IMG/VR virus record: IMGVR_UViG_3300027969_000042
Span: 62,001 to 126,000 of that record
Strand: one strand, 5' to 3'
Length of the DNA: 64,000 bases
Source of the DNA: a virus
The position numbers and the translations under genes were made by a program. The notes beneath the pieces are model-generated. The model worked only from the letters and a program-made list of their open reading frames with translations. It searched no databases and was not told the origin of the DNA. How positions within the stretch are numbered: the stretch's first letter is position 1; each line of letters starts with the position of its first letter. Shown one piece after another: positions 26,491 to 34,573 of this stretch.

Positions 26491-26519
26491 AAAAAAAGAC
26501 CCAATTGGGTCTTTTTTTT
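26491..26519. terminator. Bidirectional palindromic terminator
   Basis: AAAAAAAGACCCAA directly followed by TTGGGTCTTTTTTT, between the tagged + gene and the DinG-like gene on -. Confidence 0.88.
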
Positions 26520-28185
26520 ATGTAGTGACTTTGATGTTTACTTTCTTAATTGCTTCTTGAATCCAATTAGGTAAGAAATGAGAACTATGTTTCATCACAT
26601 CCCCAAATGAACCATCCAGAATAATAGTATCTGCATAATCCGTATCGGAACGAACTGAACGACCAGTCATTTGGATAAATCCAGAAACTGTTTTCCATGC
26701 ATACCAATCAGGATTATTACTTTGCCTCATTTTGTTTTTTTGAGATGCCAAACTTGGATAAGGAACTTTGGCAATAATCTGAAATCTAGCCAAATCATCA
26801 TCCAATGAAACTCCCGTATCCATACTTGGACTTACAAGAACGGTGGGTTTATCAGTTTCACAGTGTCTTTTCAGAACTTCATCTTTATTAGTAGAATCAT
26901 GAAATACAAATCTTTTATCTTTTATACCTTTTTGAATCCAATTTGATAATTCAAACGAGTTTGTATGTATAATTCCTTTTTGACCGGCATACTTATTCAT
27001 AATCTTCTTTATGTAAGGAACATACTTTTGAAAAGTTTCTTCTTTATTCTTATAGGACATTTTACCAATTGGCATATAAATAATTGGTCGATTCTTTGCA
27101 GGAAATGGTGATTCAATTGAGTGATAAGCGGCTTTAGTAACATCTAATCCATTTAACTGACAGAATAAATTCTTATCTAAAATAGTACCAGACATCATAA
27201 ATACCATATCATAGTGAGAAAAAACATATTTATCTAAATAATCATATGCCCAGATAGGTTCTAATGAAAGTTCTTTCTGTCTTAATTTTTCATTATAACT
27301 AGATTCCAATACCCAGTTATTTGGATTTGCCTTATATTCAGTTAAAAATAATTCAATCTTCATCTGATATTGTTTCAAATCAGTAACTAACTGCATTAGT
27401 TTAACATCACTGTTTTTACCGTTTAAAACTTTGTTGATTTTTAGATCTCTTTTATCTTGAACTACATCTCTCTCAGATTTAGACATACCTTTCTCCATTT
27501 GTTCCATAGTGGTAACTACTTCATTATTGAAATAACGTAGAAAATCTACATAAGTACTAATAGAAGTAACTGCTTTTAATCTAGCAATCAAATCATTCTC
27601 ATTAGAGAAACTAAATCGTTTGATTACTAATTCAGTTATTTTTATAGAGATAAATGAACTCATTACATCGTCAAAGTCGTGTGCTTCATCAACAATTAAA
27701 ACTCTTGCATCTCTAGCTTCCATTAGTTTTTGATTATACATTGCATAAAGAATATAAAGATAGAAGTTAGTTAAAGAAACTCCACTACTAATATAACCCT
27801 CTCTTGCAGAAGAATAAGGACAAACCTCACAAGATGTTTTATTAAGTCTATTAAATTCAGAACCTTGTGCACAAGAACATGCATAAGACGAACATTCATA
27901 GTTTTCTTTACCTTTTAAATCTGCGATAGATTCATAAGTACTTGAATACTGATCTTGTAGAATTTTTGAGTTAGTAATTATATCAACTCTTGCCATTTTA
28001 TTCTTATTCTTTTTATACCAATCTGCTATCATTAAAGCAAGATGGCTTTTACCAACACCGACTGGCATATCTAATAAGAAGAATTTGGTAGTAGGATCTT
28101 TTTTGAATTGTTGGTCAATAAAATCTATTGCTTCTTGTTGTTGTTTTCGAGGACTATATTTTGAAAGATCTTTCTTTAATGACAT
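26518..28185 (-). CDS. DinG/XPD-like superfamily 2 DNA helicase with Fe-S cluster
   Basis: 555 residues. Walker A PVGVGKS (41-47) follows a Q-tip-like start (YSPRKQQQEAIDFI). The Fe-S cysteines typical of DinG/XPD are at 98, 103/105, 119 and 122 (ECSSYACSC ... SCEVCPYS). DEAH (165-168) is in VLIVDEAHDFDD. The C-terminal half carries motifs V/VI (VSPSMDTGVSLDD, QMTGRSVRSDTDYAD). Such helicases unwind 5'-3' and resolve R-loops or D-loops. It lies on - between two terminators, transcribed singly. T4 uses Dda and UvsW instead, so this is an extra helicase. Confidence 0.92.
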   Translation of the reverse strand: MSLKKDLSKYSPRKQQQEAIDFIDQQFKKDPTTKFFLLDMPVGVGKSHLALMIADWYKKNKNKMARVDIITNSKILQDQYSSTYESIADLKGKENYECSSYACSCAQGSEFNRLNKTSCEVCPYSSAREGYISSGVSLTNFYLYILYAMYNQKLMEARDARVLIVDEAHDFDDVMSSFISIKITELVIKRFSFSNENDLIARLKAVTSISTYVDFLRYFNNEVVTTMEQMEKGMSKSERDVVQDKRDLKINKVLNGKNSDVKLMQLVTDLKQYQMKIELFLTEYKANPNNWVLESSYNEKLRQKELSLEPIWAYDYLDKYVFSHYDMVFMMSGTILDKNLFCQLNGLDVTKAAYHSIESPFPAKNRPIIYMPIGKMSYKNKEETFQKYVPYIKKIMNKYAGQKGIIHTNSFELSNWIQKGIKDKRFVFHDSTNKDEVLKRHCETDKPTVLVSPSMDTGVSLDDDLARFQIIAKVPYPSLASQKNKMRQSNNPDWYAWKTVSGFIQMTGRSVRSDTDYADTIILDGSFGDVMKHSSHFLPNWIQEAIKKVNIKVTT

Positions 28186-28304
28186 ATTTTAGTTGATATT
28201 TTTGTTACGTTTTATATGATATAAAAGGTAATTGTTTAAAAAATGAATTTTTTTAAATTTATTTTAGTTTTTTATTAGAAAACAAGGTTTTTTATAATTT
28301 TTAT

Positions 28305-28511
28305 ATGATATATAGATTAAACTACCACATTTTTATGGAACATATCTTACACCACGATGAATTCTCTGTTTATACAACAACAGATGAGATTTTTAATTTT
28401 ATTGACGAATTATTAGAAAATGGACTTTCAAATGAGTTTGAAATATATGATCTTTGTATTGAAAAATTCGGACAATATTTTACCCAACATCTTGATTCAC
28501 TAAAAGAATAA
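28305..28511 (+). CDS. Small acidic protein (up to 68 aa)
   Basis: Reads MIYRLNYHIFMEHILHHDEFSVYTTTDEIFNFIDELLENGLSNEFEIY. The true start may be the ATG at 28335 (MEHILHHDE), giving 58 residues. It is preceded by an AT-rich gap of about 120 bases and followed at once by a terminator, which supports a real gene. No family recognised; possibly an acidic inhibitor-like protein. Read the whole sequence as one small helical domain. Confidence 0.6.
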   Translation: MIYRLNYHIFMEHILHHDEFSVYTTTDEIFNFIDELLENGLSNEFEIYDLCIEKFGQYFTQHLDSLKE

Positions 28512-28535
28512 AACCCTCAACTGCGAGGGTTTTTT
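28509..28535. terminator. Bidirectional terminator
   Basis: AAACCCTC, loop AACTGC, GAGGGTTT, followed by T. Ends the small + gene and the DNA polymerase fragment on -. Confidence 0.85.
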
Positions 28536-28536
28536 A

Positions 28537-30063
28537 TTATAATTCTGATTCAAGTTCTTTTATTTCATCCATTACTGCTTTCAGTTCATCTTTCTTATTC
28601 ATCATAATTTTCTTATTGAACTTTCTATCTGCATAAACATCTTCCAACATTCTTAATGTTGGTGATAATCTTTTCTCAAATACTACACCATTTACACATA
28701 CAACATGTTTTTCTAAGTCAATAGGTCTTCCATTATCACAGAATCCTTTATCTTTCTCATTCTGAAGTCCAACAAACGTTTCTGGTGCAATAAAGAATTG
28801 TCTTTGTGTTGTAGGATATAGTGAAGCAAAGTCATAAATAACCACCCATCTATTCATTCCTACTATAGGGTCTTTAACCCATCCACCAGCAATTGTTGAA
28901 TCACCATCACCTCTGTCTTCTTTGAAAAGAACAATGTTATCCATTTCTCTAAAACGGTTTCTCAAAACACCTTCTGTAATTGCAAGTGAGCCTAAAGCAT
29001 TATTCATTTGAGATACTACATCGACAATTCTAATTTTTGCCAATGATGAAATCGCATAAATAATAGAGATATAATTTCTCGACTCATGTATTTTTTGTAC
29101 AAGTACAGAATCGACTGCGTTATAATACATAAATGTTTCAAAATCATCCTCATAAAGTTTTTGTAATGAACCATTATATTTAATCTTCTCAACTCCAACT
29201 AGTTTATTTGCGACAAAGTCTAATGAAGATGATTCTTTTACTTTAATAGAGGTATCACATATCTCATATAATTGCATATAATCAAAAATCATTCTATGTG
29301 CAGGAACTTCATAATCAGTACCCCACATTTTATTGATTCTTTTTAATGGTGATGAAACCGCTGGATCAATTTTATATTCTTTACCGTTTGCCCATTTAGA
29401 AATCTTTCTACTTCTGTTTACTAAATATAACCAGTCATACTGTAAGAAGTTCCAACCGGTCAAAATTGGCATCTTTGGTATCATATTATTGAAGAAAGCA
29501 TAAAGCATATCAAATTCATCATCATATTTAACATATTTGAATTTATATTCTGTACCAAATTTTTTAAAGTATTTATTTGTGTTATCACAAATTCTATTTT
29601 GCATATCTTCTGGCATATCTTTTAAGCCAAGAAGTATGATTTTATCATCATATACAATAGATATAGAAAGAACTTGTGTACAAGCACCTTCTTTTGTAAC
29701 ATTTCCATCTGCATCTTTAATATCTGCGGCTTCTGGGAATCCATCAACGATTTCTGTTTCAATATCTATAAAGAATATCTTTGGTAAGTTAAATTCAAAG
29801 ATTTCTGTTTTTTCTTTTTCTGGAAGTGAATCTAAGAATTCATAGATAGCGTATCTATCTGGATGATTTACTTCAATTTGTTTTACCGATTTTCCGTCCC
29901 AAGACTTAAATTCGGCATGTTTTTGTGGATCTGTATCTTCACAAGATACATATTTCATTGGAGTGTCCCAATTGTAATACTTCAGCTTTATATCGCCCGA
30001 TTTATCTACGTAGCTTACTACTAATTTCTTTGTATTTGTTAAGTATTGTGTTTCTACTAGCAT
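28537..30063 (-). CDS. DNA polymerase family B, N-terminal half (split gene)
   Basis: 508 residues with the N-terminal and exonuclease domains of a T4 gp43-type polymerase: ExoI FFIDIETE (Asp100, Glu102), ExoII NFLQYD (205-210), ExoIII YNAVDS (314-319), then palm motif A DFASLYPT (411-418) and the start of the fingers helix (RKFNKKIMMNKKDELKAVMD). It then stops with TAA and a terminator. Motifs B and C (including the YxDTD catalytic pair) are absent here and from every other protein in the window, so the C-terminal half must be encoded elsewhere. Splits in the fingers region are known for some T4-like phages, where both halves reassemble. This half alone would be expected to have exonuclease but no polymerase activity. 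Confidence 0.93.
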   Translation of the reverse strand: MLVETQYLTNTKKLVVSYVDKSGDIKLKYYNWDTPMKYVSCEDTDPQKHAEFKSWDGKSVKQIEVNHPDRYAIYEFLDSLPEKEKTEIFEFNLPKIFFIDIETEIVDGFPEAADIKDADGNVTKEGACTQVLSISIVYDDKIILLGLKDMPEDMQNRICDNTNKYFKKFGTEYKFKYVKYDDEFDMLYAFFNNMIPKMPILTGWNFLQYDWLYLVNRSRKISKWANGKEYKIDPAVSSPLKRINKMWGTDYEVPAHRMIFDYMQLYEICDTSIKVKESSSLDFVANKLVGVEKIKYNGSLQKLYEDDFETFMYYNAVDSVLVQKIHESRNYISIIYAISSLAKIRIVDVVSQMNNALGSLAITEGVLRNRFREMDNIVLFKEDRGDGDSTIAGGWVKDPIVGMNRWVVIYDFASLYPTTQRQFFIAPETFVGLQNEKDKGFCDNGRPIDLEKHVVCVNGVVFEKRLSPTLRMLEDVYADRKFNKKIMMNKKDELKAVMDEIKELESEL

Positions 30064-30121
30064 TTTATTTCCGTCTATTTTTTATTTTATATATCTTTTT
30101 ATGAAAAAAGTTATGATTAGT

Positions 30122-30151
30122 TTGGTACTTAAATTATTTTTTGTATATTTG
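30122..30151 (+). promoter_or_regulatory. Bacteroidetes-type promoter (TTG, 19 bp, TATATTTG)
   Basis: TTG at 30122-30124 and TATATTTG at 30144-30151 are 19 bases apart, matching the Bacteroidetes consensus. It precedes the gene starting at 30173 by 22 bases, leaving room for a short leader. Such host-like promoters would allow early transcription by the host polymerase. Confidence 0.72.
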
Positions 30152-30172
30152 TAAAACAAACAAATAGATAAT

Positions 30173-30598
30173 ATGAACAAAATTTACTTCTTAAAAATAG
30201 TTAGTGAGAATATTGAAGAATTTGATATAAATAGTACTGATAATCATCCTATATATGAAGATTTATCAAATTGTTTAGATAAAGATGATGTAGAATATTT
30301 AGGATTTACAAAAGATGATGATATTTTTGTTAGATTGCCGGACTATAAAGTAGATAAAATAACTGCGGTTTTATCTAAATATTTTGAATTCACAAAAACT
30401 GATGTAACGGATAAAATTATTTCTGGTGATATAGAAAAAGAATATCCGGAAGTTAAAGAAGTTACTCCTAAGTTATTTATTGATTTTAGATTAGATAATA
30501 CATCAGTAGATGACATATTAGATAAAATTATCGAAAGTGGAATTGACTCATTAGATAAAATAGATAAAACCATATTAAAAAAGTCTCAATCTAAATAG
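30173..30598 (+). CDS. Protein of unknown function with strong host-type promoter (141 aa)
   Basis: MNKIYFLKIVSENIEEFDINST... is mixed alpha/beta, acidic, with no motif that I recognise. The core IYEDLSNCLDKDDVEYLGFTKDDDIFVRL and a C-terminal helical repeat-like part (SVDDILDKIIESGIDSLDKIDKTIL) are notable. The host-type promoter and position away from structural genes suggest an early gene that acts on the host. It ends at a very long terminator hairpin. Confidence 0.78.
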   Translation: MNKIYFLKIVSENIEEFDINSTDNHPIYEDLSNCLDKDDVEYLGFTKDDDIFVRLPDYKVDKITAVLSKYFEFTKTDVTDKIISGDIEKEYPEVKEVTPKLFIDFRLDNTSVDDILDKIIESGIDSLDKIDKTILKKSQSK

Positions 30599-30613
30599 AT
30601 GTGAGACTTTTTT
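30577..30613. terminator. Long bidirectional terminator
   Basis: AAAAAAGTCTCA-ATCTA, loop AA, TAGAT-(G)-TGAGACTTTTTT, a stem of about 17 pairs with one bulge. It overlaps the 3' end of the + gene and lies before the tagged - gene. Confidence 0.85.
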
Positions 30614-30640
30614 AATTCATTTATAAAGTAAGAAGAATTA

Positions 30641-30985
30641 TTATCCTAGTGGATTATCTCTTCTGTGAGCAGCAGCTCCTGCAATTTTTTGGAAATCGGA
30701 TGTTCCAGTAATGTATGTAACATACCATTTACCATCTGATTGACTTTGAATTTCTTTCAAATGTCCTTTAAATCCATTTTCTTTAGCTTTAGCTTTTAGT
30801 TTTTCTTTATCAAAAACCATTCTATCATCAGTTTGTGCTTCTTTTTCAAAAGCTTCCAATTCTGTTAAGAATGTTTTCATAGTACCAACTTCTTCTGCTT
30901 TATCGGCATGGCCAGTAAAAAATTTTCTTACAGAACCTTCTTCTTCATTTATTGAGTGTGATTCAAATGTTTTTAAGTATCTCAT
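30641..30985 (-). CDS. Small tagged protein (114 aa)
   Basis: Begins MRYLKTFESHSINEEEG, almost the same as the start of the protein at 31037-31378. Their coding DNA is nearly identical for about 45 bases and then diverges. The rest (RKFFTGHADKAEEVGTMKTFLTELEAFEKEAQ and ENGFKGHLKEIQSQSDGKWYVTYITGTSDF) is a small alpha/beta domain. No family recognised. After cleavage at the glutamates it would be a soluble domain of about 98 residues. Confidence 0.75.
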   Translation of the reverse strand: MRYLKTFESHSINEEEGSVRKFFTGHADKAEEVGTMKTFLTELEAFEKEAQTDDRMVFDKEKLKAKAKENGFKGHLKEIQSQSDGKWYVTYITGTSDFQKIAGAAAHRRDNPLG

Positions 30986-31036
30986 AGTATTATTTATATT
31001 TTTTTTTATTTTTTTATTGAAAGGTTTTAATTCTAC

Positions 31037-31378
31037 CTAAAACGGTGCAACATTTTCTTTGTCGTCTAAAGGATAAGCTTCTTTTTTCTCGAAATCTACA
31101 TGTATTGAATCTCCTACATTAAAAGTAAGATTGTCTGTAGAAAATTCTACTTCTTTACCTTGAGAATCTTTACCGTGTACATTAAAGTAGTTATGTTTAC
31201 CACCACCCATCTCAATTCTTTTAACCATTAAGTCTCCATTGTATTGATCAGATGCCTCACCTTCTACATGTCCATTATGACAAGCAGTCGCTAAAGCCAT
31301 AATAGCACCTAGTGCCACATTTTTAAGATTTAATTCTTCATTTGTTGAATGTGATTCAAATGTTTTTAAATGTTTCAT
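31037..31378 (-). CDS. Small tagged protein with hydrophobic segment (113 aa)
   Basis: Starts MKHLKTFESHSTNEEL. After the tag a hydrophobic stretch (about residues 18-32, KNVALGAIMALATACH) ends with a Cys-His, then a soluble domain (GDLMVKRIEMGGGKHNYFNVHGKDSQGKEVEF ... VGDSIHVDFEKKEAYPL) resembling a small beta-barrel. Removal of the tag would leave a new N-terminus before the hydrophobic part, similar to a lipoprotein-like signal, which is speculative. Same operon direction as the 30641 gene; 51 bases separate them. Confidence 0.75.
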   Translation of the reverse strand: MKHLKTFESHSTNEELNLKNVALGAIMALATACHNGHVEGEASDQYNGDLMVKRIEMGGGKHNYFNVHGKDSQGKEVEFSTDNLTFNVGDSIHVDFEKKEAYPLDDKENVAPF

Positions 31379-31451
31379 ATTTATTTATATCTTTTTGACT
31401 TATTATATATTATATTTAAAAAACCATTTTTTTATTTTTTATATAATAACT

Positions 31452-32129
31452 ATGAAAATAATTGACAATGGTAGAGGTATCGGATTTATTGAAGAGGACG
31501 AACCTCAAATAGAACAAAATAGAGAAACATACTTTATTTATGAGAAAGAAGATGTTCCACAGGAACTAATTGATAGATGCGAAGATGCTTCAAAGCTAAC
31601 TGGTGAGACTTATTTTATTTTTGATGGTAAAATAACAACAAAAGTTGTATCTAATTCTTCTTCAAGAGAAGAGAAGCTAGCTTATTTAACTGGTGAACTA
31701 GATCAAGAATTAGAAAAATATAAAGAAACTTATCATATTGGTGATGAAAACTTCTTTAATGATCTACCTTCAAGATTCTCATATTATGATACAGAAACAA
31801 AACTAACTTGTAGATATAAGAAAATTGACTTAGTAATTGAGTATTTAGATAAATTAGGATTTACTAAATCACAATTTAATTATGGTGCAGAATACGAACA
31901 ATCATTCTATATTGAAATACATGATGAAAATAATAAATTCATTGAAAAGTTTATTGTTAGATTACAACCTAACTTATTTTTAAAAGTTATGCACTGTGAT
32001 ACAGACAATACTTCTATTTATAGTGGATTCTTTAATAAACAAAAGATATTGAACGCCATATCTAAAGTTTCTATTGTTGGATATGAATGTATTATGAGAA
32101 ATGCAAAATTAGAAAAGTTATTACAATAA
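31452..32129 (+). CDS. Unknown acidic protein (225 aa)
   Basis: The start is set at the ATG at 31452 (MKIIDNGRGIGFIEEDEP), after a TATATAATAACT region; an upstream ATG 57 bases earlier lies in AT-rich non-coding-like sequence. The product has an N-terminal beta segment, a helical middle (SSREEKLAYLTGELDQELEKYKETY) and a C-terminal beta-rich domain (YGAEYEQSFYIEIHDENNKFIEKFIVRLQPNLFLK). No family recognised. It ends at a terminator shared with the endolysin gene. Confidence 0.75.
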   Translation: MKIIDNGRGIGFIEEDEPQIEQNRETYFIYEKEDVPQELIDRCEDASKLTGETYFIFDGKITTKVVSNSSSREEKLAYLTGELDQELEKYKETYHIGDENFFNDLPSRFSYYDTETKLTCRYKKIDLVIEYLDKLGFTKSQFNYGAEYEQSFYIEIHDENNKFIEKFIVRLQPNLFLKVMHCDTDNTSIYSGFFNKQKILNAISKVSIVGYECIMRNAKLEKLLQ

Positions 32130-32158
32130 AAAAGTCGAGATTTACTCGACTTTTTTTA
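32128..32158. terminator. Bidirectional terminator
   Basis: AAAAAAGTCGAG, loop ATTTA, CTCGACTTTTTT between the + gene ending 32129 and the endolysin gene on -. Confidence 0.86.
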
Positions 32159-32980
32159 TTATTTTAATAAGTTATAATACTCATTGAAATGTTTAATTCT
32201 ATCATCTAATCCGATAGTACCACCATTTACTCTTTTTGTTACAGCAGTAACTGTTGCCTTATCAGCACCTTTATCACAGATAGCCCAAAGACCATTAGAG
32301 TTAAAGAAGAAAGCAGCAGAAGCTAAAGGATATTTAGTTGCAACTAAATCTGGATTTGAAGCAATATCTTCTCCAATAAATTTACCGAATCTTGTGTAGT
32401 TTTCTTTACCAGTCAATTGAATAAAACCTCTTCCTCTGAATTTGAATCCTTCTTTTGAAGCTTCATCACCGTTACCCATTCTTGACGCATAAACTCTTGA
32501 GGCAATCTTTTCTGGATTTCTAGCATATAAGTCTGACATATTACCAGGAAAATATTTTCCAAATATTTTTTTCAAACCATCTGCTGAATAATTTACATTT
32601 TCAGTAACTGCTTTGAACCCACCACTCTCGTGACCACACTGTGATAAAAAGTGAGCCAATCTTAAATTTGTTGTAATACCAAATTTTGCAGCAGTATCAG
32701 GAATCTGTGCAATTACTGAATCAGGAATATGTCCTTTTAATTTTTCTAATTTAAGTGTTCCTGACACAACCGGAGCAACTGCTGGAGAAGAGCCAAACAT
32801 TTTTGTCCAAGTTCCATCACCAACGATACCATCTGCAGTTAAACCATTAGCAGTTTGCCATTGTTTTACTAACTTTTCAGTGCCCGGACCAAAATCTCCA
32901 TCTACACTAGTACCTAATTTTTCTTGGAGTTTCTTAACATCATCTCCTTCTGAACCTACTTTTAATAACATAACTTTCAA
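32159..32980 (-). CDS. Endolysin: peptidoglycan-binding domain plus GH19 chitinase-like lysozyme
   Basis: 273 residues. Residues 1-62 form a PG_binding_1 domain (VGSEGDDVKKLQEKLG ... DGDFGPGTEKLVKQWQTANGLTADGIVGDGTW), which recognises peptidoglycan. Residues 80-273 form a GH19 lysozyme fold with candidate catalytic Glu118 (CGHESGGF) and Glu127 (AVTENVNY), and the conserved FKFRGRGFIQLTGKENY block. It cleaves the glycan backbone to release virions. There is no signal peptide, so a holin or other export is needed. Lies on - behind a TATATA-containing promoter region. Confidence 0.93.
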   Translation of the reverse strand: MKVMLLKVGSEGDDVKKLQEKLGTSVDGDFGPGTEKLVKQWQTANGLTADGIVGDGTWTKMFGSSPAVAPVVSGTLKLEKLKGHIPDSVIAQIPDTAAKFGITTNLRLAHFLSQCGHESGGFKAVTENVNYSADGLKKIFGKYFPGNMSDLYARNPEKIASRVYASRMGNGDEASKEGFKFRGRGFIQLTGKENYTRFGKFIGEDIASNPDLVATKYPLASAAFFFNSNGLWAICDKGADKATVTAVTKRVNGGTIGLDDRIKHFNEYYNLLK

Positions 32981-33024
32981 TATTTTCTTTTATATATTTA
33001 AAAAAAATATTGAAATTTATCCTA

Positions 33025-33372
33025 CTAGTTAAGTAATTGTTTAATTATCGAGTCTCTATTGTACTTTATGAACCAGTTTTTATCATTAAATTCTATCTCA
33101 TAAATAATCTTAGTATTGGGATAGTCAATGTTTTCAAGTGTTATATCTGAGTTTTCTAATTTCATATGAATATATTTTTTCTTTATTCCATAGATATTAC
33201 TTAACTTAATGATAAATCGATCAGAGTATGTCATTCTTAAAGAATTATCATCTTCTATTTTATAGATTGTACTAATATCATAAAACCCGATGTGTTTATC
33301 ACCACACTTTATTTCAACTGTGTTATGTACACATAACTTTTGATAGGATAATCTATTAATTTTTAATTGCAT
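33025..33372 (-). CDS. Unknown small beta-rich protein with host-type promoter (115 aa)
   Basis: MQLKINRLSYQKLCVHNTVEIKCGDKHIGFYDISTIYKIEDD... is beta-rich and basic/aromatic, without motifs that I recognise. A Bacteroidetes-type TATATTTG element lies only four bases upstream of the start, so the mRNA is probably leaderless, as expected for an early gene. It diverges from the tagged gene at 33409. Function unknown; possible small host-interacting protein. Confidence 0.72.
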   Translation of the reverse strand: MQLKINRLSYQKLCVHNTVEIKCGDKHIGFYDISTIYKIEDDNSLRMTYSDRFIIKLSNIYGIKKKYIHMKLENSDITLENIDYPNTKIIYEIEFNDKNWFIKYNRDSIIKQLLN

Positions 33373-33376
33373 GAAA

Positions 33377-33384
33377 CAAATATA
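33377..33384 (-). promoter_or_regulatory. Host-type TATATTTG element abutting the 33372 start
   Basis: Read on -, TATATTTG ends four bases before the ATG, implying transcription starting at or next to the start codon. Confidence 0.6.
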
Positions 33385-33408
33385 GTTTTTTTATTTAATA
33401 TATATATT

Positions 33409-33912
33409 ATGAAATACTTAAAATTATATCAAAAGTTTTTTGAAGATGGTGAAGGTGGCGGAACCGCTACCGTAAATGTTTCAAATACTGCAGGAATGGG
33501 TGCGGTTGTTGCTGCACAAGTTGGTCCTTTACCAGGTGTACCTGGAACAAGTGGATCAGGTGACATTGGATTTGGATTAGGTGGTGCACAAACTAAAACA
33601 CCAATAGACAGTTTCAATGGTAAGAAGAAAAAGAAAGATAAAAAAGGTGATCCTAGTCAAGTATCTGATTTAAGAGATTTAGAGGAAGTAAGTACTAGCG
33701 AGTCATTGGGATGGGAAGAACCAAGTGATGATAATACATTTGATTCTGCAACAAAATGTGTAGAATTATATTACTGGCTTTGTAATGATAAAGTTGATAA
33801 AGAACTACTTGATAAAGGTATTGAAGAAATAACCGGTGGTGAAGGTTGGTATTCACTAGATGATGAAACACTTAATCAACTAATTGACTTTTTAGAAAAC
33901 TATAATAAATAA
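33409..33912 (+). CDS. Tagged glycine/lysine-linker protein (167 aa)
   Basis: Start at the ATG at 33409, directly after TAATATATATATT. The N-terminus MKYLKLYQKFFEDGE fits the tag. Then a Gly/Ala/Val/Pro-rich flexible region (about 16-70, including PGVPGTSGSGDIGFGLGG), a basic patch (GKKKKKDKKGD), and an acidic C-terminal domain with aromatic residues (CVELYYWLCNDKVDKELLDKGIEEI). The flexible linker is consistent with a packaged internal protein. No family recognised. Confidence 0.78.
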   Translation: MKYLKLYQKFFEDGEGGGTATVNVSNTAGMGAVVAAQVGPLPGVPGTSGSGDIGFGLGGAQTKTPIDSFNGKKKKKDKKGDPSQVSDLRDLEEVSTSESLGWEEPSDDNTFDSATKCVELYYWLCNDKVDKELLDKGIEEITGGEGWYSLDDETLNQLIDFLENYNK

Positions 33913-33943
33913 AAAAAATCCCATCATTTGATGGGATTTTTTT
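33912..33943. terminator. Bidirectional terminator
   Basis: AAAAATCCCATCA, loop TT, TGATGGGATTTTT, between the tagged + gene and the - membrane-protein gene. Confidence 0.86.
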
Positions 33944-34550
33944 ATACTAATTTATCTAATAATTCACCTCTTTTTTGAGATTTTGTTTTAAACTTAGGAC
34001 AATTTAAAATATCACTAAAACTATGAATATTTAATTCATGTGCGATATTATTATAATAATCATTTAACTGTCTATCAGATTTTCTAACCAATCTACCAAG
34101 TGCCATATAGTAAAATTTATCATCTTCTATCTCACAAATAATTAAAAAGGATAATGATTTCTCCAAACATTCATCGAATTCCCAGGATAACTCTTCATCA
34201 CTTAGTCCAACAAAGAATCCAATTACTAAAATAATAGCAGATATCCAACCAAGTGCTTGAAATAAGTAAAAACCATCTTGTGTTTCAGTATAACTATATG
34301 TATTATTCTTTAAAGGTGTTTTAGTCGTCATAGATGAATAATCACCATCATTAGTTTTTGCAAAAAAGTAGGTATAATCAGTACCATTTTTTACTACAAA
34401 GTCGGCAGTTTTTGTTGAATGTATATCTTCTGTATATCCTTGTGAAAAATGAAATCCGATAATAGTAAGTGCTACAAAAATTGTTTTTACAATACTTTTT
34501 TTAGCGGTATTATAAATAAGAATAAAAGGAAATAATAATAATCTTTTCAT
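33942..34550 (-). CDS. Membrane protein of unknown function (202 aa)
   Basis: Two hydrophobic segments: residues about 20-38 (SIVKTIFVALTIIGFHFS) after a basic N-terminus MKRLLLFPFILIYNTAKK, and about 100-116 (LGWISAIILVIGFFVGL). Between them is a soluble/periplasmic-looking part (DFVVKNGTDYTYFFAKTNDGDYSS). The C-terminal 80 residues are cytoplasmic-looking and acidic/basic. Divergent with the GH108 lysozyme gene through a shared TAATATATAG motif. A holin-like role is conceivable because of the lysis neighbours, but two long loops make this uncertain. Confidence 0.75.
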   Translation of the reverse strand: MKRLLLFPFILIYNTAKKSIVKTIFVALTIIGFHFSQGYTEDIHSTKTADFVVKNGTDYTYFFAKTNDGDYSSMTTKTPLKNNTYSYTETQDGFYLFQALGWISAIILVIGFFVGLSDEELSWEFDECLEKSLSFLIICEIEDDKFYYMALGRLVRKSDRQLNDYYNNIAHELNIHSFSDILNCPKFKTKSQKRGELLDKLV

Positions 34551-34560
34551 GTAAAAGTTT

Positions 34561-34570
34561 TAATATATAG
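34561..34570. promoter_or_regulatory. TAATATATAG motif shared by divergent genes
   Basis: Three bases before the ATG at 34574 (+) and ten bases before that at 34550 (-); one of the clearest start-proximal motifs. Confidence 0.45.
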
Positions 34571-34573
34571 TTT

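Noticed and set aside
33367-33408. Upstream ATG (33367) as the start of the 33409 gene
   Set aside because: It would overlap the divergent gene and its host-type promoter; the start at 33409 directly follows the TATATATAT motif and yields the tag.
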